Shown here piece after piece: positions 25,289 through 33,919 of a stretch of DNA of 64,000 nucleotides (the stretch's first letter is position 1; each line of letters opens with the position of its first letter). The notes below the pieces were generated by a model. That model worked only from the letters and a program-made list of their open reading frames with translations. It ran no database searches and had not been told where the DNA came from. Source of the DNA: Nonomuraea wenchangensis (GTDB lineage: Bacteria; Actinomycetota; Actinomycetes; Streptosporangiales; Streptosporangiaceae); NCBI RefSeq assembly GCF_900111685.1, contig NZ_FOHX01000007.1, positions 421,986 through 485,985 on the forward strand, in the 5' to 3' direction. The position numbers were made by a program, and so were the translations under genes.

Positions 25289-26213
25289 CGACCAGCTCTA
25301 CCAGGTGGCCGTGCGCTACTACGAGGACGGCGAGACCCAGGAGCAGATCGCGCACGCCCTGCACCTGACCCGCTGGAAGGTGGGCCGGATGCTGGCCGAG
25401 GCGCGAGAGGCCGGCATCGTGCGCATCGAGGTGCTGCACCCGCGCTCCCGGGTACGCGCGCTGGAGCAGGCGATCAAGGAGCGGTACGCGCTCCGCGACG
25501 CCGTCGTGGTCTCGGTCGACGGCGACCCCGAGCAGGTCCGCGACCGGGTGGGCGCGGCCGGCGCCGACCACCTCATGGAGATGCGGCCCGCGCCCCGCCT
25601 GATCGGCGTGTCGTGGGGCCGCACCCTGGACCGGCTGGCCGGCGGGCTGACCCCCGGCTGGGCCACCGGCGTCCACGTGGTGCAGATCAACGGCGCGCTC
25701 AGCCGCTCACGGCAGCCGACCAGCGCGCACAGCATGGCCAGCATGATCGCCCACCATGGCGGCGGCACCGCCACACTGCTGGCCGCGCCGGCGATCCTCC
25801 AGCAGCAGAGCACCCGCGCGGTGCTGGAGAGCGACCGGGCCGTCGCCGACGTGCTGGCCCTCGCCACCCGGGCCGACCTGTTCCTCTACAGCCCCGGCGG
25901 CATGGGCAGCGACTCGGTGCTGGTGGACTCCGGCCAGATCGACGCGGACGACCTGGCCCGCCTCGCCCGCGCCGGGGCGGTGGGTGACGTGCTCGGCCGC
26001 TTCATCGACGCGCGCGGCCAGATCGTCGACCCCGACCTCGACGGCCGCACCCTCGGCCTGTCCCTGGACGTGCTGCGCTCGGCCACCACCTCGGTGGCAC
26101 TGGTCAGCGGCACGGCCAAGCGGGCGGTGTGCCGGGCGGTGGTGTCGAGCGGGCTGTGCGACGTGCTCATCACCGACGACCAGAACGCCCGACACCTGCT
26201 GGAGGCGGCATGA
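25278..26213 (+). CDS. SorC/DeoR-type sugar-binding transcriptional regulator
   Basis: This 311-aa regulator has an N-terminal helix-turn-helix (EDGETQEQIAHALHLTRWKV, about 15-34) and a sugar-isomerase-like effector domain (about 58-310, for example LIGVSWGRTLDRLAGG near 110). Such proteins bind a phosphorylated sugar and repress their own operon. Here the gene lies inside the operon, overlapping both neighbours, so autoregulation is expected. The perfect TGCTCATATGAGCA palindrome upstream of the first gene is the likely target. Confidence 0.85.
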   Translation: MSDDDQLYQVAVRYYEDGETQEQIAHALHLTRWKVGRMLAEAREAGIVRIEVLHPRSRVRALEQAIKERYALRDAVVVSVDGDPEQVRDRVGAAGADHLMEMRPAPRLIGVSWGRTLDRLAGGLTPGWATGVHVVQINGALSRSRQPTSAHSMASMIAHHGGGTATLLAAPAILQQQSTRAVLESDRAVADVLALATRADLFLYSPGGMGSDSVLVDSGQIDADDLARLARAGAVGDVLGRFIDARGQIVDPDLDGRTLGLSLDVLRSATTSVALVSGTAKRAVCRAVVSSGLCDVLITDDQNARHLLEAA

Positions 26214-27706
26214 CGGCCACCACGGAACGCCTGCGCATGACCGGGATCGTCAAACGCTTCCCCGGCACCGTCGCCCTCGACGGCGTCGAGCTGAGCGTGC
26301 GGCCCGGCGAGGTGCACTGCCTGCTCGGCGAGAACGGCGCGGGCAAGAGCACGCTGATGAAGATCCTCGCGGGGTCGTACCGGCCGGACGAGGGCACGAT
26401 CCTGCTGGACGGGCAGCCGTACGCGCCGGCCACCCCGCACGCCGGGCTGGCGGCCGGCATCGCGGTGATCTACCAGGAGCTCGACCTGCTGCCCGACCTC
26501 ACCGTGGCGCAGAACCTGCTGCTGGGCCGGGCCCCCAGGCTCGGCCCCTTCGTCCGGCGGGGGCAGCGCGCCAAGCTGGCCCGCGCGGCACTGGACCGGG
26601 TGGGCGCGACCTTCCCGGTGACCGCCCGCGTCGGCGACCTGCCGATCGCGGCGCAGCAGCTCACCGCCATCGCCAAGGCGCTGACGGCCGACGCCCGCGT
26701 GATCGTCATGGACGAGCCGTCGGCGACGCTCGGCGAGAGCGAGCTGCTGGCCGTGTTCGAGGTCATCAGGTCGCTCACCGCCGAGGGCCGGTCGGTGATC
26801 TTCATCTCGCACCGCATGGACGAGGTCATGGAGATCGGCGACCGGGCCACGGTGCTGCGGGACGGCCGCGCGGTCGGCGTGCACGACCTGGCCTCGACCG
26901 GCCCGGACGAGCTCGTCGCCGCCATGATCGGCGAGGCCGGGGAGCTCGTGGGCGCGACCGACCGGCCCGCCCCCAAGGGCGAGCCGCTGCTCCGCGTCGA
27001 ACGGGCGCACGTGCCGGGGCTGCTCGACGTACGCGACCTCGACGTACGGCCCGGCGAGGTCGTCGGGCTGGCCGGGCTCGGCGGCGCGGGCCGCACCACC
27101 CTGCTGCGCGCCCTGTTCGGCGACCTCAAGGCCCAGGTGGACGCCCGGCTGGACGGCCGCCCGCTCAAGGTCACCAGCCCGGCCGCCGCCGTCCGCGCCG
27201 GCCTCGCCCTGGTGCCGGAGAGCCGCAAGGAACAGGGCCTCATGCTGGGCCTGTCCGTGAGCCGCAACGCCGCCGTCGGCGCGCTCGGCCGGCCGCCGTG
27301 GCTGCTGCCCGGCCGGACCGGCCGCCGGCTGACCGCGCCGGCGCTCGCCGACCTCGGCGTCAAGGCGTCCGGCCCCGGCCAGCTCGTCGGCCAGCTCTCC
27401 GGCGGCAACCAGCAGAAGGTCGTGCTGGCCAAGTGGATCACCCGCGGCGGGATCAGGGTCCTGCTGCTGGACGAGCCCACCCGCGGCCTCGACGTCGGCG
27501 CCAAGGCCGACCTCTACCGCCAGGTGCGCCACCTGGCCGACCAGGGCGTGGCCGTCCTGCTCGCCAGCAGCGAGCTGAACGAGCTGACCGCCAACGCCGA
27601 CCGGATCGAGGTCCTGTACGAGGGCCGCAACGTCGCGCACTTCGACCCCCGGGTCAGCCCCGAGAACGTCATCGCGCACACCGTCATCACAGGAGCCGCA
27701 CCATGA
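26210..27706 (+). CDS. Sugar ABC transporter ATPase with two nucleotide-binding domains (RbsA-like)
   Basis: This 498-aa tandem ATPase energises carbohydrate uptake. The first domain has Walker A GENGAGKST near 43 and Walker B VIVMDEPSATL near 164. The second lacks a perfect Walker A (GLGGAGRTT near 289) but keeps LSGGNQQK near 400 and LLLDEPTRGLD near 421. That asymmetry is normal for RbsA/MglA proteins. It starts at an ATGA overlap with the regulator and ends overlapping the permease by four bases. Confidence 0.88.
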   Translation: MTATTERLRMTGIVKRFPGTVALDGVELSVRPGEVHCLLGENGAGKSTLMKILAGSYRPDEGTILLDGQPYAPATPHAGLAAGIAVIYQELDLLPDLTVAQNLLLGRAPRLGPFVRRGQRAKLARAALDRVGATFPVTARVGDLPIAAQQLTAIAKALTADARVIVMDEPSATLGESELLAVFEVIRSLTAEGRSVIFISHRMDEVMEIGDRATVLRDGRAVGVHDLASTGPDELVAAMIGEAGELVGATDRPAPKGEPLLRVERAHVPGLLDVRDLDVRPGEVVGLAGLGGAGRTTLLRALFGDLKAQVDARLDGRPLKVTSPAAAVRAGLALVPESRKEQGLMLGLSVSRNAAVGALGRPPWLLPGRTGRRLTAPALADLGVKASGPGQLVGQLSGGNQQKVVLAKWITRGGIRVLLLDEPTRGLDVGAKADLYRQVRHLADQGVAVLLASSELNELTANADRIEVLYEGRNVAHFDPRVSPENVIAHTVITGAAP

Positions 27707-28701
27707 CAGCTTCCACCGTGGCCGACACCGCCGCCCAGGAAGGCCGCCCCCGCGCCCGCCGTGGCGCGGACCTGATCGTCAAGTCCAACCTGCTGCTGGT
27801 CTTCCTCGGCCTGTGCGTGGTCGCCTCGCTGCTCGCGCCGCAGTTCCTGACCGGCCGCAACATCGCCAACCTGCTCCAGCAGTCCTCGCTCACCGGGATC
27901 GTGGCCATCGGCATGACCATGGTCGTGCTGACGGCCGGCATCGACCTGTCCGTGGGCAGCGTGGCCGCCTTCGGCGGGATGACGATCGCGCTGCTCATGG
28001 GGTCAGGCGTGCCGGTGCTGCCGGCCATCCTCGTCAGCGTGGCGGCCGGCGCGGTGTTCGGCGCGTTCATGGGCGGGCTGTCGGCGTACCTGACGCTGCC
28101 GTCGTTCATGACCACGCTGGCGGGGCTGACGGCGGTGCGCGGGCTCACGTACCTGCTGACCGACGGCAAGCCCGCCGAGGCGGGCGGCTCGGAGGGGTTC
28201 CAGCTCCTCGGCGGCGGGTTCATCGGCTACGTGCCGATCGTCGGCATCATCTTCGTGGCGATCACCGTGCTCGCCGCCGTGGTGCTGCGCGGCACCACCT
28301 TCGGCGAGTACGTCTACGCCGTCGGCAGCAACAAGGAGGCCGCCCGGCTCTCCGGCCTGCCGGTGCGCGGGGTGATCACGACCGTGTTCGCCGTGTCGGG
28401 CGCGCTGGCCGCGCTGGCCGGGGTGCTGCTCACCTCCCGGCTGACCGTGGGCCAGCCCACCGCGTTCAACGGGCTGGAGCTGGACGCGATCGCGGCCGTC
28501 GTGCTCGGCGGAACGAACCTGTTCGGCGGCCGGGGCGGGGTGTTCGGCACGTTCGTCGCGGTGCTGCTGCTGTCGGTGCTGCGCAACCTGTGCAACCTGC
28601 TCGGCCTCGGCTCCTTCTTCCAGATGGTGGTGACCGGCCTCATCCTGCTGGTCGCCCTCGTACTCAACCTGCTCATCGAGAGGCGTGGCGCTCGTGCCTG
28701 A
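27703..28701 (+). CDS. Sugar ABC transporter permease (RbsC-like)
   Basis: This 332-aa membrane protein has about 8-10 hydrophobic segments. The family hallmark VLTAGIDLSVGSV lies near 77 and VVLGGTNLFGGRGGV near 266. It pairs with the preceding ATPase and the lipoprotein at 21656. It overlaps the ATPase by four bases and the aldolase by 17 bases, so import and catabolism are co-translated. Confidence 0.88.
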   Translation: MTASTVADTAAQEGRPRARRGADLIVKSNLLLVFLGLCVVASLLAPQFLTGRNIANLLQQSSLTGIVAIGMTMVVLTAGIDLSVGSVAAFGGMTIALLMGSGVPVLPAILVSVAAGAVFGAFMGGLSAYLTLPSFMTTLAGLTAVRGLTYLLTDGKPAEAGGSEGFQLLGGGFIGYVPIVGIIFVAITVLAAVVLRGTTFGEYVYAVGSNKEAARLSGLPVRGVITTVFAVSGALAALAGVLLTSRLTVGQPTAFNGLELDAIAAVVLGGTNLFGGRGGVFGTFVAVLLLSVLRNLCNLLGLGSFFQMVVTGLILLVALVLNLLIERRGARA

Positions 28702-29614
28702 CACCATCCCCGGCTCGTTGCGGGCCTACCTGCACGGACTGCCGGGCGTCGACGAGGTCGGCGTCCAGCGGCGGGCCGCCGGCCTCGCCACCCGGTCGAT
28801 CAAGACCACGGCCAAGCGGCAGGCCATCGACCTCGCCATCCGCATGGTCGACCTCACCACGCTCGAAGGGGCCGACACCCCCGGCAAGGTACGCGCGCTG
28901 GCCGCCAAGGCCGTGCGCCCCGACCCGGCCGACCCCAGCGTGCCCTCGGTCGCCGCGCTCTGCGTCTACCCCGACATGATCTCCACCGCGGCGCGGGCGC
29001 TGGCCGGCACCGGGGTCGGGCTCGCCTCGGTCGCCACCGGCTTCCCCGCGGGCCGCACGTCGCTGGAGGTCAAGCTGAGCGACACGGCCACCGCGGTCGA
29101 GGCGGGGGCGAGCGAGATCGACATGGTCATCGACCGTGGAGCGTTCCTGGCGGGCGACTACGCCAAGGTGTTCGACGAGATCGTCGCCGTCAAGGAGCAG
29201 TGCGGCGAGGCGCACCTGAAGGTCATCCTGGAGACCGGCGAGCTGGTCACCTACGACAACGTACGCCGCGCGTCATGGCTGGCGCTGCACGCCGGGGCCG
29301 ACTTCATCAAGACCTCGACCGGCAAGGTCACGCCCGCCGCCACCCTGCCGGTCACGCTGGTGATGCTGGAGGCCGTCCGCGACTACCAGGCCGCCACCGG
29401 GCGGCAGGCCGGCGTGAAACCGGCCGGCGGCATCCGCACCACCAAGGACGCCATCCGCTACCTCGTGCTGGTCAAGGAGATCGCCGGGGACGACTGGCTG
29501 GACCCCGCGTGGTTCCGGCTGGGCGCCTCGACGCTGCTGAACGACCTGCTCATGCAGCGGACCAAGCTCGGCACCGGCCAGTACTCCGGGCCCGACTACT
29601 ACACCATCGACTAG
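28685..29614 (+). CDS. deoC: Deoxyribose-phosphate aldolase
   Basis: This 309-aa class I aldolase splits 2-deoxyribose 5-phosphate into glyceraldehyde 3-phosphate and acetaldehyde. The Schiff-base Lys lies in ADFIKTSTGK, the second active-site Lys in GVKPAGG, and acidic residues in SEIDMVID. It is longer at the N-terminus than E. coli DeoC, as is normal for actinobacterial forms. The GTG at 28685 is inside the permease gene; a second GTG at 28694 is also possible. The acetaldehyde it makes would be handled by the aldehyde dehydrogenase that follows. Confidence 0.88.
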   Translation: MALVPDTIPGSLRAYLHGLPGVDEVGVQRRAAGLATRSIKTTAKRQAIDLAIRMVDLTTLEGADTPGKVRALAAKAVRPDPADPSVPSVAALCVYPDMISTAARALAGTGVGLASVATGFPAGRTSLEVKLSDTATAVEAGASEIDMVIDRGAFLAGDYAKVFDEIVAVKEQCGEAHLKVILETGELVTYDNVRRASWLALHAGADFIKTSTGKVTPAATLPVTLVMLEAVRDYQAATGRQAGVKPAGGIRTTKDAIRYLVLVKEIAGDDWLDPAWFRLGASTLLNDLLMQRTKLGTGQYSGPDYYTID

Positions 29615-29622
29615 GGAGAGGC

Positions 29623-31050
29623 GTGGAGATCTTCGAGTACGCGCCCGCGCCGGAGTCACGAGCCATCGTGTCCATCCGGCCGTCGTACGACCTGTTCATC
29701 GACGGCGAGTTCGTCGCGGCCGAGAGCGACCGGCGCATCGTCTCCGTCAACCCGGCCGACGAGGAGCCGCTGTCGGAGGTGGCCGCCGCCGGCGACGCCG
29801 ACGTGGACCGCGCCTTCGCCGCCGCCCGCCGCGCCTTCGAGCGGGTGTGGTCGCCGCTGCCGGGCGCCGAGCGCGGAAAGTACCTGTTCCGCATCGCGCG
29901 CATCATCCAGGAGCGCGCCCGCGAGCTGGCCGTGCTGGAGTCGCTCGACAACGGCAAACCCATCAAGGAGACCCGCGACGTCGACCTGCCGCTGGTCGCG
30001 CAGCACTTCTTCTACTACGCCGGCTGGGCCGACAAGCTCGCGCACACCGGCCTCGGCACCAGGCCGCTCGGCGTGGCCGCGCAGGTCATCCCGTGGAACT
30101 TCCCGCTGCTCATGCTCGCGTGGAAGGTCGCGCCCGCCCTCGCCGCCGGCAACACGGTCGTGCTCAAACCGGCCGAGACCACGCCGCTGACGGCGCTGGC
30201 GTTCGCCGAGATCTGCCAGGAGGCCGGCCTGCCGCCCGGCGTCGTCAACATCGTGACCGGCGCCGGCGACACCGGCCGGGCCGTCGTCTCCCACCCCGAG
30301 GCCGACAAGGTGGCCTTCACCGGCTCGACCGAGGTGGGCCGGCAGATCGCCCGCGCCGTCGCGGGCACCCGCAAGCGGCTCACGCTGGAGCTCGGCGGCA
30401 AGGGCGCCAACATCGTCTACGACGACGCGGCCGTCGACCAGGCCGTCGAGGGCATCGTGTCCGGCATCTTCTTCAACCAGGGCCACGTCTGCTGCGCCGG
30501 CTCGCGCCTGCTGGTCCAGGAGTCGATCGCCGAGGAGCTGCTGCCGCGGCTGCGCGCCCGCATCGAGCTGCTGCGCCTGGGCGACCCGCTGGACAAGAAC
30601 ACCGACATCGGGGCGATCAACTCGGCCGCGCAGCTCGCCAGGATCCGCGAGCTGGCCGCCGCCGGCGAGGCCGAGGGCGCCACGGGCTGGTCGCCGGCCT
30701 GCCCGCTGCCCGAGCGCGGCTACTGGTTCCGGCCGACCGTGTTCACCGGCGTCACGCAGGCGCACCGGATCGCCCGGGAGGAGATCTTCGGGCCGGTCCT
30801 GTCGGTGCTCACCTTCCGCACGCCGGAGGAGGCCGTCGCCAAGGCGAACAACACGCCGTACGGGCTGTCGGCCGGCGTCTGGACGGAGAAGGGCTCCCTC
30901 ATGCTCTGGACCGCGAGCCGGCTGCGCGCCGGTGTCGTGTGGTCCAACACCTTCAACGTGTTCGATCCCGCCAGCCCCTTCGGCGGTTACAAGGAGTCCG
31001 GGTACGGCCGCGAGGGCGGACTGCTCGGATTGGAGGCCTACCTTGGCTGA
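29623..31050 (+). CDS. NAD(P)-dependent aldehyde dehydrogenase
   Basis: This 475-aa enzyme oxidises an aldehyde to its acid. The catalytic Cys is in FNQGHVCCAGSR (near 287), the general-base Glu in LELGGKGANIV (near 253), and the cofactor motif FTGSTEVGRQ near 231. A GTG start with AGGGAG just upstream follows the aldolase by 8 bases. The likely substrate in this operon is acetaldehyde from DeoC, giving acetate. That is inference from position; deoC next to two aldehyde dehydrogenase genes also occurs in Streptomyces. Confidence 0.85.
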   Translation: MEIFEYAPAPESRAIVSIRPSYDLFIDGEFVAAESDRRIVSVNPADEEPLSEVAAAGDADVDRAFAAARRAFERVWSPLPGAERGKYLFRIARIIQERARELAVLESLDNGKPIKETRDVDLPLVAQHFFYYAGWADKLAHTGLGTRPLGVAAQVIPWNFPLLMLAWKVAPALAAGNTVVLKPAETTPLTALAFAEICQEAGLPPGVVNIVTGAGDTGRAVVSHPEADKVAFTGSTEVGRQIARAVAGTRKRLTLELGGKGANIVYDDAAVDQAVEGIVSGIFFNQGHVCCAGSRLLVQESIAEELLPRLRARIELLRLGDPLDKNTDIGAINSAAQLARIRELAAAGEAEGATGWSPACPLPERGYWFRPTVFTGVTQAHRIAREEIFGPVLSVLTFRTPEEAVAKANNTPYGLSAGVWTEKGSLMLWTASRLRAGVVWSNTFNVFDPASPFGGYKESGYGREGGLLGLEAYLG

Positions 31051-31915
31051 GACCCCGCCGCGCATCGCGGTGCGCAGGACGTACAAGCTCTATGTCGGCG
31101 GCGCGTTCCCGCGCTCGGAATCAGGGAGGTCCTACCCCGTGACGTCGGCGGACGGATCCCACCTCGCCAACGCCGCGCTGGCCTCGCGCAAGGACGTGCG
31201 CGACGCCGTGGTGGCGGCGCGCAAGGCGTTCCCCGGCTGGTCGGGCCGCACCGCCTACAACCGGGGCCAGATCCTCTACCGGGTCGCCGAGATGATGGAG
31301 GGGCGGCGCGAGCAGTTCGCCGCCGAGGTGGCCGCGGCCGACGGCGTGAGCGCGGCGCGGGCCCAGGAGCTGGTGTCGGCCGCCGTGGACCGGTGGGTCT
31401 ACTACGCCGGCTGGGCCGACAAGATCAGCCAGGTGGTGGGCGGCGCGAACCCGGTGGCGGGCCCGTTCTTCAACCTGTCCGAGCCGGAGCCGACCGGCGT
31501 CGTGGGCGTGCTCGCGCCCGGCGGCTCCTCGCTGCTCGGGCTGGTCTCCGTGCTCGCCCCGGTGATCACGTCGGGGAACACGGCGGTGCTGGTCGCCGAC
31601 GAGCGCGCCCCGCTGCCCGCGGTCACGCTCGCCGAGGCCCTCGCCACCTCCGACCTGCCGGGCGGCGTGGCCAACATCCTGACCGGCCGCCTCGCCGAGC
31701 TGGCCCCGCCGCTCGCCGGGCACGCCGACGTGAACGCGCTGGACCTGGCGGGCGCGGGCGGCCTCGCGGCCGAGCTGGAGGAGCTGGCGGCGACCACGCT
31801 CAAGCGCGTCCTGCGGCCCGGGCCCGAGGACGACTGGGCCGACGCCGACCCCGGGCTCGCCCGCGTCCGCCCCTTCCTGGAGATCAAGACGGTCTGGCAC
31901 CCCATCGGCCGCTGA
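31043..31915 (+). CDS. Short aldehyde dehydrogenase-like protein lacking the catalytic cysteine region
   Basis: This 290-aa protein aligns with the N-terminal, cofactor-binding half of aldehyde dehydrogenases (YKLYVGGAFPRSESG near 13, VGVLAPGGSSLLGLV near 154). It ends before any catalytic Cys loop. The last segment (KTVWHPIGR) matches the extreme C-terminus seen in such short relatives, so the catalytic middle is absent rather than the end. The TTG start overlaps the full-length enzyme by 8 bases. It may be a regulatory or structural partner. Similar short copies beside deoC in other actinomycetes argue against simple decay. Confidence 0.75.
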   Translation: MAETPPRIAVRRTYKLYVGGAFPRSESGRSYPVTSADGSHLANAALASRKDVRDAVVAARKAFPGWSGRTAYNRGQILYRVAEMMEGRREQFAAEVAAADGVSAARAQELVSAAVDRWVYYAGWADKISQVVGGANPVAGPFFNLSEPEPTGVVGVLAPGGSSLLGLVSVLAPVITSGNTAVLVADERAPLPAVTLAEALATSDLPGGVANILTGRLAELAPPLAGHADVNALDLAGAGGLAAELEELAATTLKRVLRPGPEDDWADADPGLARVRPFLEIKTVWHPIGR

Positions 31916-31980
31916 CCGCCCTCCGTTCACCGCCTCCCGGAAGCCGGGCCGGGAGGCGGCACAGCGCTCGGCGGCGGGTG

Positions 31981-32466
31981 TCATGACCGGCGGAGGCCGC
32001 CTTCCAGGACCTGCTTGCGGCCGCACTCGACCCAGCGGCCCCATCCGCTGGAGGCGTCCGCGGCGCCGGCGGTGTCGGTGGTCCCCTTGAAGGCGACGCA
32101 CCTGCCGTTCGCCTTTACCTTCACCGGTCCCGCGTAGTACCTGAAGGCGTCCTCGTCCGTCTCGTCGTGCTGGGCGACGAAGTGATCGCGGTGCACGCGA
32201 AGGGTCACCGAGGTCTTGGTAGGGGTGCCGACGGAGTATCTCTTCATGGTGACGGCGCAGTGCTCCCCGGTCAGGCCGTTGTAGAGCAGGAACACCTGAC
32301 CGTAGAGAGTGTTCGTGTGGTCGGTCACCGGCCTGGTGTGCTCGTTCAGGACCTGAAAACCGCTGCCGCACGCCCGTTCCGGGGTGTATCCGGCCGCGGC
32401 GGCGGGTGAGGCGGCGAGTGCGGTGGTGAGTACGGCCGCCGTGGCGAGCCGCGCGATGACGGTCAT
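31981..32466 (-). CDS. Spore-associated protein A (SapA)-like secreted protein
   Basis: This 161-aa secreted protein has a clear signal peptide (MTVIARLATAAVLTTALAAS, cleavage near ASPAAAA). The mature part follows the SapA layout: ACGSGFQVLN, LLYNGLTGEHCAVT, then YYAGPVKVKANGRCVAF, with Cys residues in matching places. SapA was found on Streptomyces spores; its function is unknown. GGGAGG upstream decides the ATG at 32466 over an upstream in-frame start. It is divergent from an HTH membrane protein across an inverted repeat (32551-32577). Confidence 0.65.
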   Translation of the reverse strand: MTVIARLATAAVLTTALAASPAAAAGYTPERACGSGFQVLNEHTRPVTDHTNTLYGQVFLLYNGLTGEHCAVTMKRYSVGTPTKTSVTLRVHRDHFVAQHDETDEDAFRYYAGPVKVKANGRCVAFKGTTDTAGAADASSGWGRWVECGRKQVLEGGLRRS

Positions 32467-32550
32467 GAAGATCCTCCCGTGGACGCTGATCATCTGGCGA
32501 CTCCGATGGTGACCGGCGCCGTTGTTGTACGGGAGAGCCCCTGATCGATC

Positions 32551-32577
32551 GCGGACAACGTGTTGTCCGCGGACAAC
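32551..32577. promoter_or_regulatory. Inverted repeat plus third half-site between sapA-like and HTH genes
   Basis: GCGGACAAC (32551-32559), a GT spacer and GTTGTCCGC (32562-32570) form a perfect 9-base inverted repeat. A third half-site GCGGACAAC follows at 32569-32577, overlapping the second. It lies 85 bases from the SapA-like start and 54 bases from the HTH-protein start, so it is a likely operator for one or both, perhaps bound by the HTH protein itself. Confidence 0.6.
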
Positions 32578-32630
32578 TCCTTCTGTTGACTTGATCATCG
32601 ATGGAGGGAACGGGGGAGGAGGCGGCTGGG

Positions 32631-33911
32631 ATGAACCGGAGGGCGGGCAGGCCCCAGGGCGGCCCTCGCGGCAGCACGGAGCAGGCGAACGCGCTGGCGG
32701 AGTTCCTGCTGGCCCTCACGGCCGGGTCGACCGTGCGCGGGCTCGCCGCGCGCTATCACGTGGGCAAGACGCTCTGGGGCGAGTACCGCGCGGGCCTGAA
32801 GATCATCCCGCTGGAGCTGCTGAACCGGCTGGTACGGGACCACACCCCGGACGAGGACACCCGCCGGGCGCGACTGGCGACCGCAGCCCGGCTCCACGCG
32901 GCGGCCACCGCCGCCCAGCGGCCGGCGCCCGCACCGGCGGCGGTCGCCGAGGCGGCCGGTGACCCGCCCGTGGCGGCGGTCGGCGGCCCGCCCGTGGCGG
33001 TGGGGGCGGGGCGGCGGCGGTCGCGTCCGCTGCTTCTGGCGGCCGGTGGCACCGCGCTCACGCTCCTCGCCGCGCTCGTCCTGGTGCTCACATGGGGCCC
33101 GCCCCGCGAGGACGCCGTGTTCGCCGTCGGCCCGGCCGGCGTCGGCGTCTTCAGCTGGGACGGCACGGACGCGGCCGGGTGGACCAGGATCGGCGACGAG
33201 GCCGAGCGCCTCTACCTCGGGCCCGCGGGCGTGTTCGCGACCCGCTCCGACGGCCGCCTCTACCGCTACGAGGGGGAGCCCGGCCGCTGGTCGCTGATCA
33301 GCGAGCCGGGCCGCGACTTCGCGATCAGCGGCGAGCACGTCTTCCGGCTGGCCGCCGACGGCGGATCGGTCGCCGCGTGGGACGGCGAGGGCACGTCGTG
33401 GACCACGATCGGCGGCCCGGCGACGCGGCTGTACGGCGGCGACCCCGGCCTGTTCGCGACCGAGCCGGGAACGGACTTCATCTACCGCTACACCGGCGAC
33501 CCCTTCACCTGGCAGCGGATCGGCACGGCGGGCGCGTCGTTCGCGCTCACCGGCGACGACCTGTACGGTCTCACCCCCGACCAGGCGCGGGTCAACCGCT
33601 GGCAGCCGGACGACCGGACCGAGCCCTGGCCGACCTGGGCCTACGCGGCCGGTGGGGCGGCGGAGCTGTGGGGCGGCCGGGCGGGCCTGTTCTCCGCCGA
33701 CCCGTCGCGCTCCCGGCTGCGCGTCCTCGCCGACGCCGGCAACGGCGTCGCCGACCAGACGTGGCGGGACATCGGCCCGGCCGGGGCGGAGGTGGCGGTC
33801 GGCCGGCGAGCGGTGTACGTCCTGAGCGGGAACCGCTCGCGGATCCTGCGCTGGTCCGGCGGCGCCTGGCAGGACATCGGCGGCCCGGCCCAGACCCTGG
33901 CGGCGGGCTGA
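32631..33911 (+). CDS. HTH / single-pass membrane / beta-propeller-like protein
   Basis: This 426-aa protein has three parts. An N-terminal helix-turn-helix-like domain (about 12-70: STVRGLAARYHVGKTLWGEY) is followed by one membrane segment (about 128-147: LLLAAGGTALTLLAALVLVL). The exterior region is built of repeated W-x-x-I-G / F-A-x blades (about 155-425), probably a beta-propeller. This resembles transmembrane one-component regulators that sense outside and bind DNA inside. AGGAGG eight bases upstream supports the ATG at 32631 over one at 32601. Family members are uncharacterised as far as I know. Confidence 0.6.
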   Translation: MNRRAGRPQGGPRGSTEQANALAEFLLALTAGSTVRGLAARYHVGKTLWGEYRAGLKIIPLELLNRLVRDHTPDEDTRRARLATAARLHAAATAAQRPAPAPAAVAEAAGDPPVAAVGGPPVAVGAGRRRSRPLLLAAGGTALTLLAALVLVLTWGPPREDAVFAVGPAGVGVFSWDGTDAAGWTRIGDEAERLYLGPAGVFATRSDGRLYRYEGEPGRWSLISEPGRDFAISGEHVFRLAADGGSVAAWDGEGTSWTTIGGPATRLYGGDPGLFATEPGTDFIYRYTGDPFTWQRIGTAGASFALTGDDLYGLTPDQARVNRWQPDDRTEPWPTWAYAAGGAAELWGGRAGLFSADPSRSRLRVLADAGNGVADQTWRDIGPAGAEVAVGRRAVYVLSGNRSRILRWSGGAWQDIGGPAQTLAAG

Positions 33912-33919
33912 GGCACGCC

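Noticed and set aside
32501..32600. tRNA or riboswitch in the AT-richer gap between the SapA-like and HTH genes
   Set aside because: The inverted repeat is too short and has no cloverleaf or known aptamer features; an operator explains it better.
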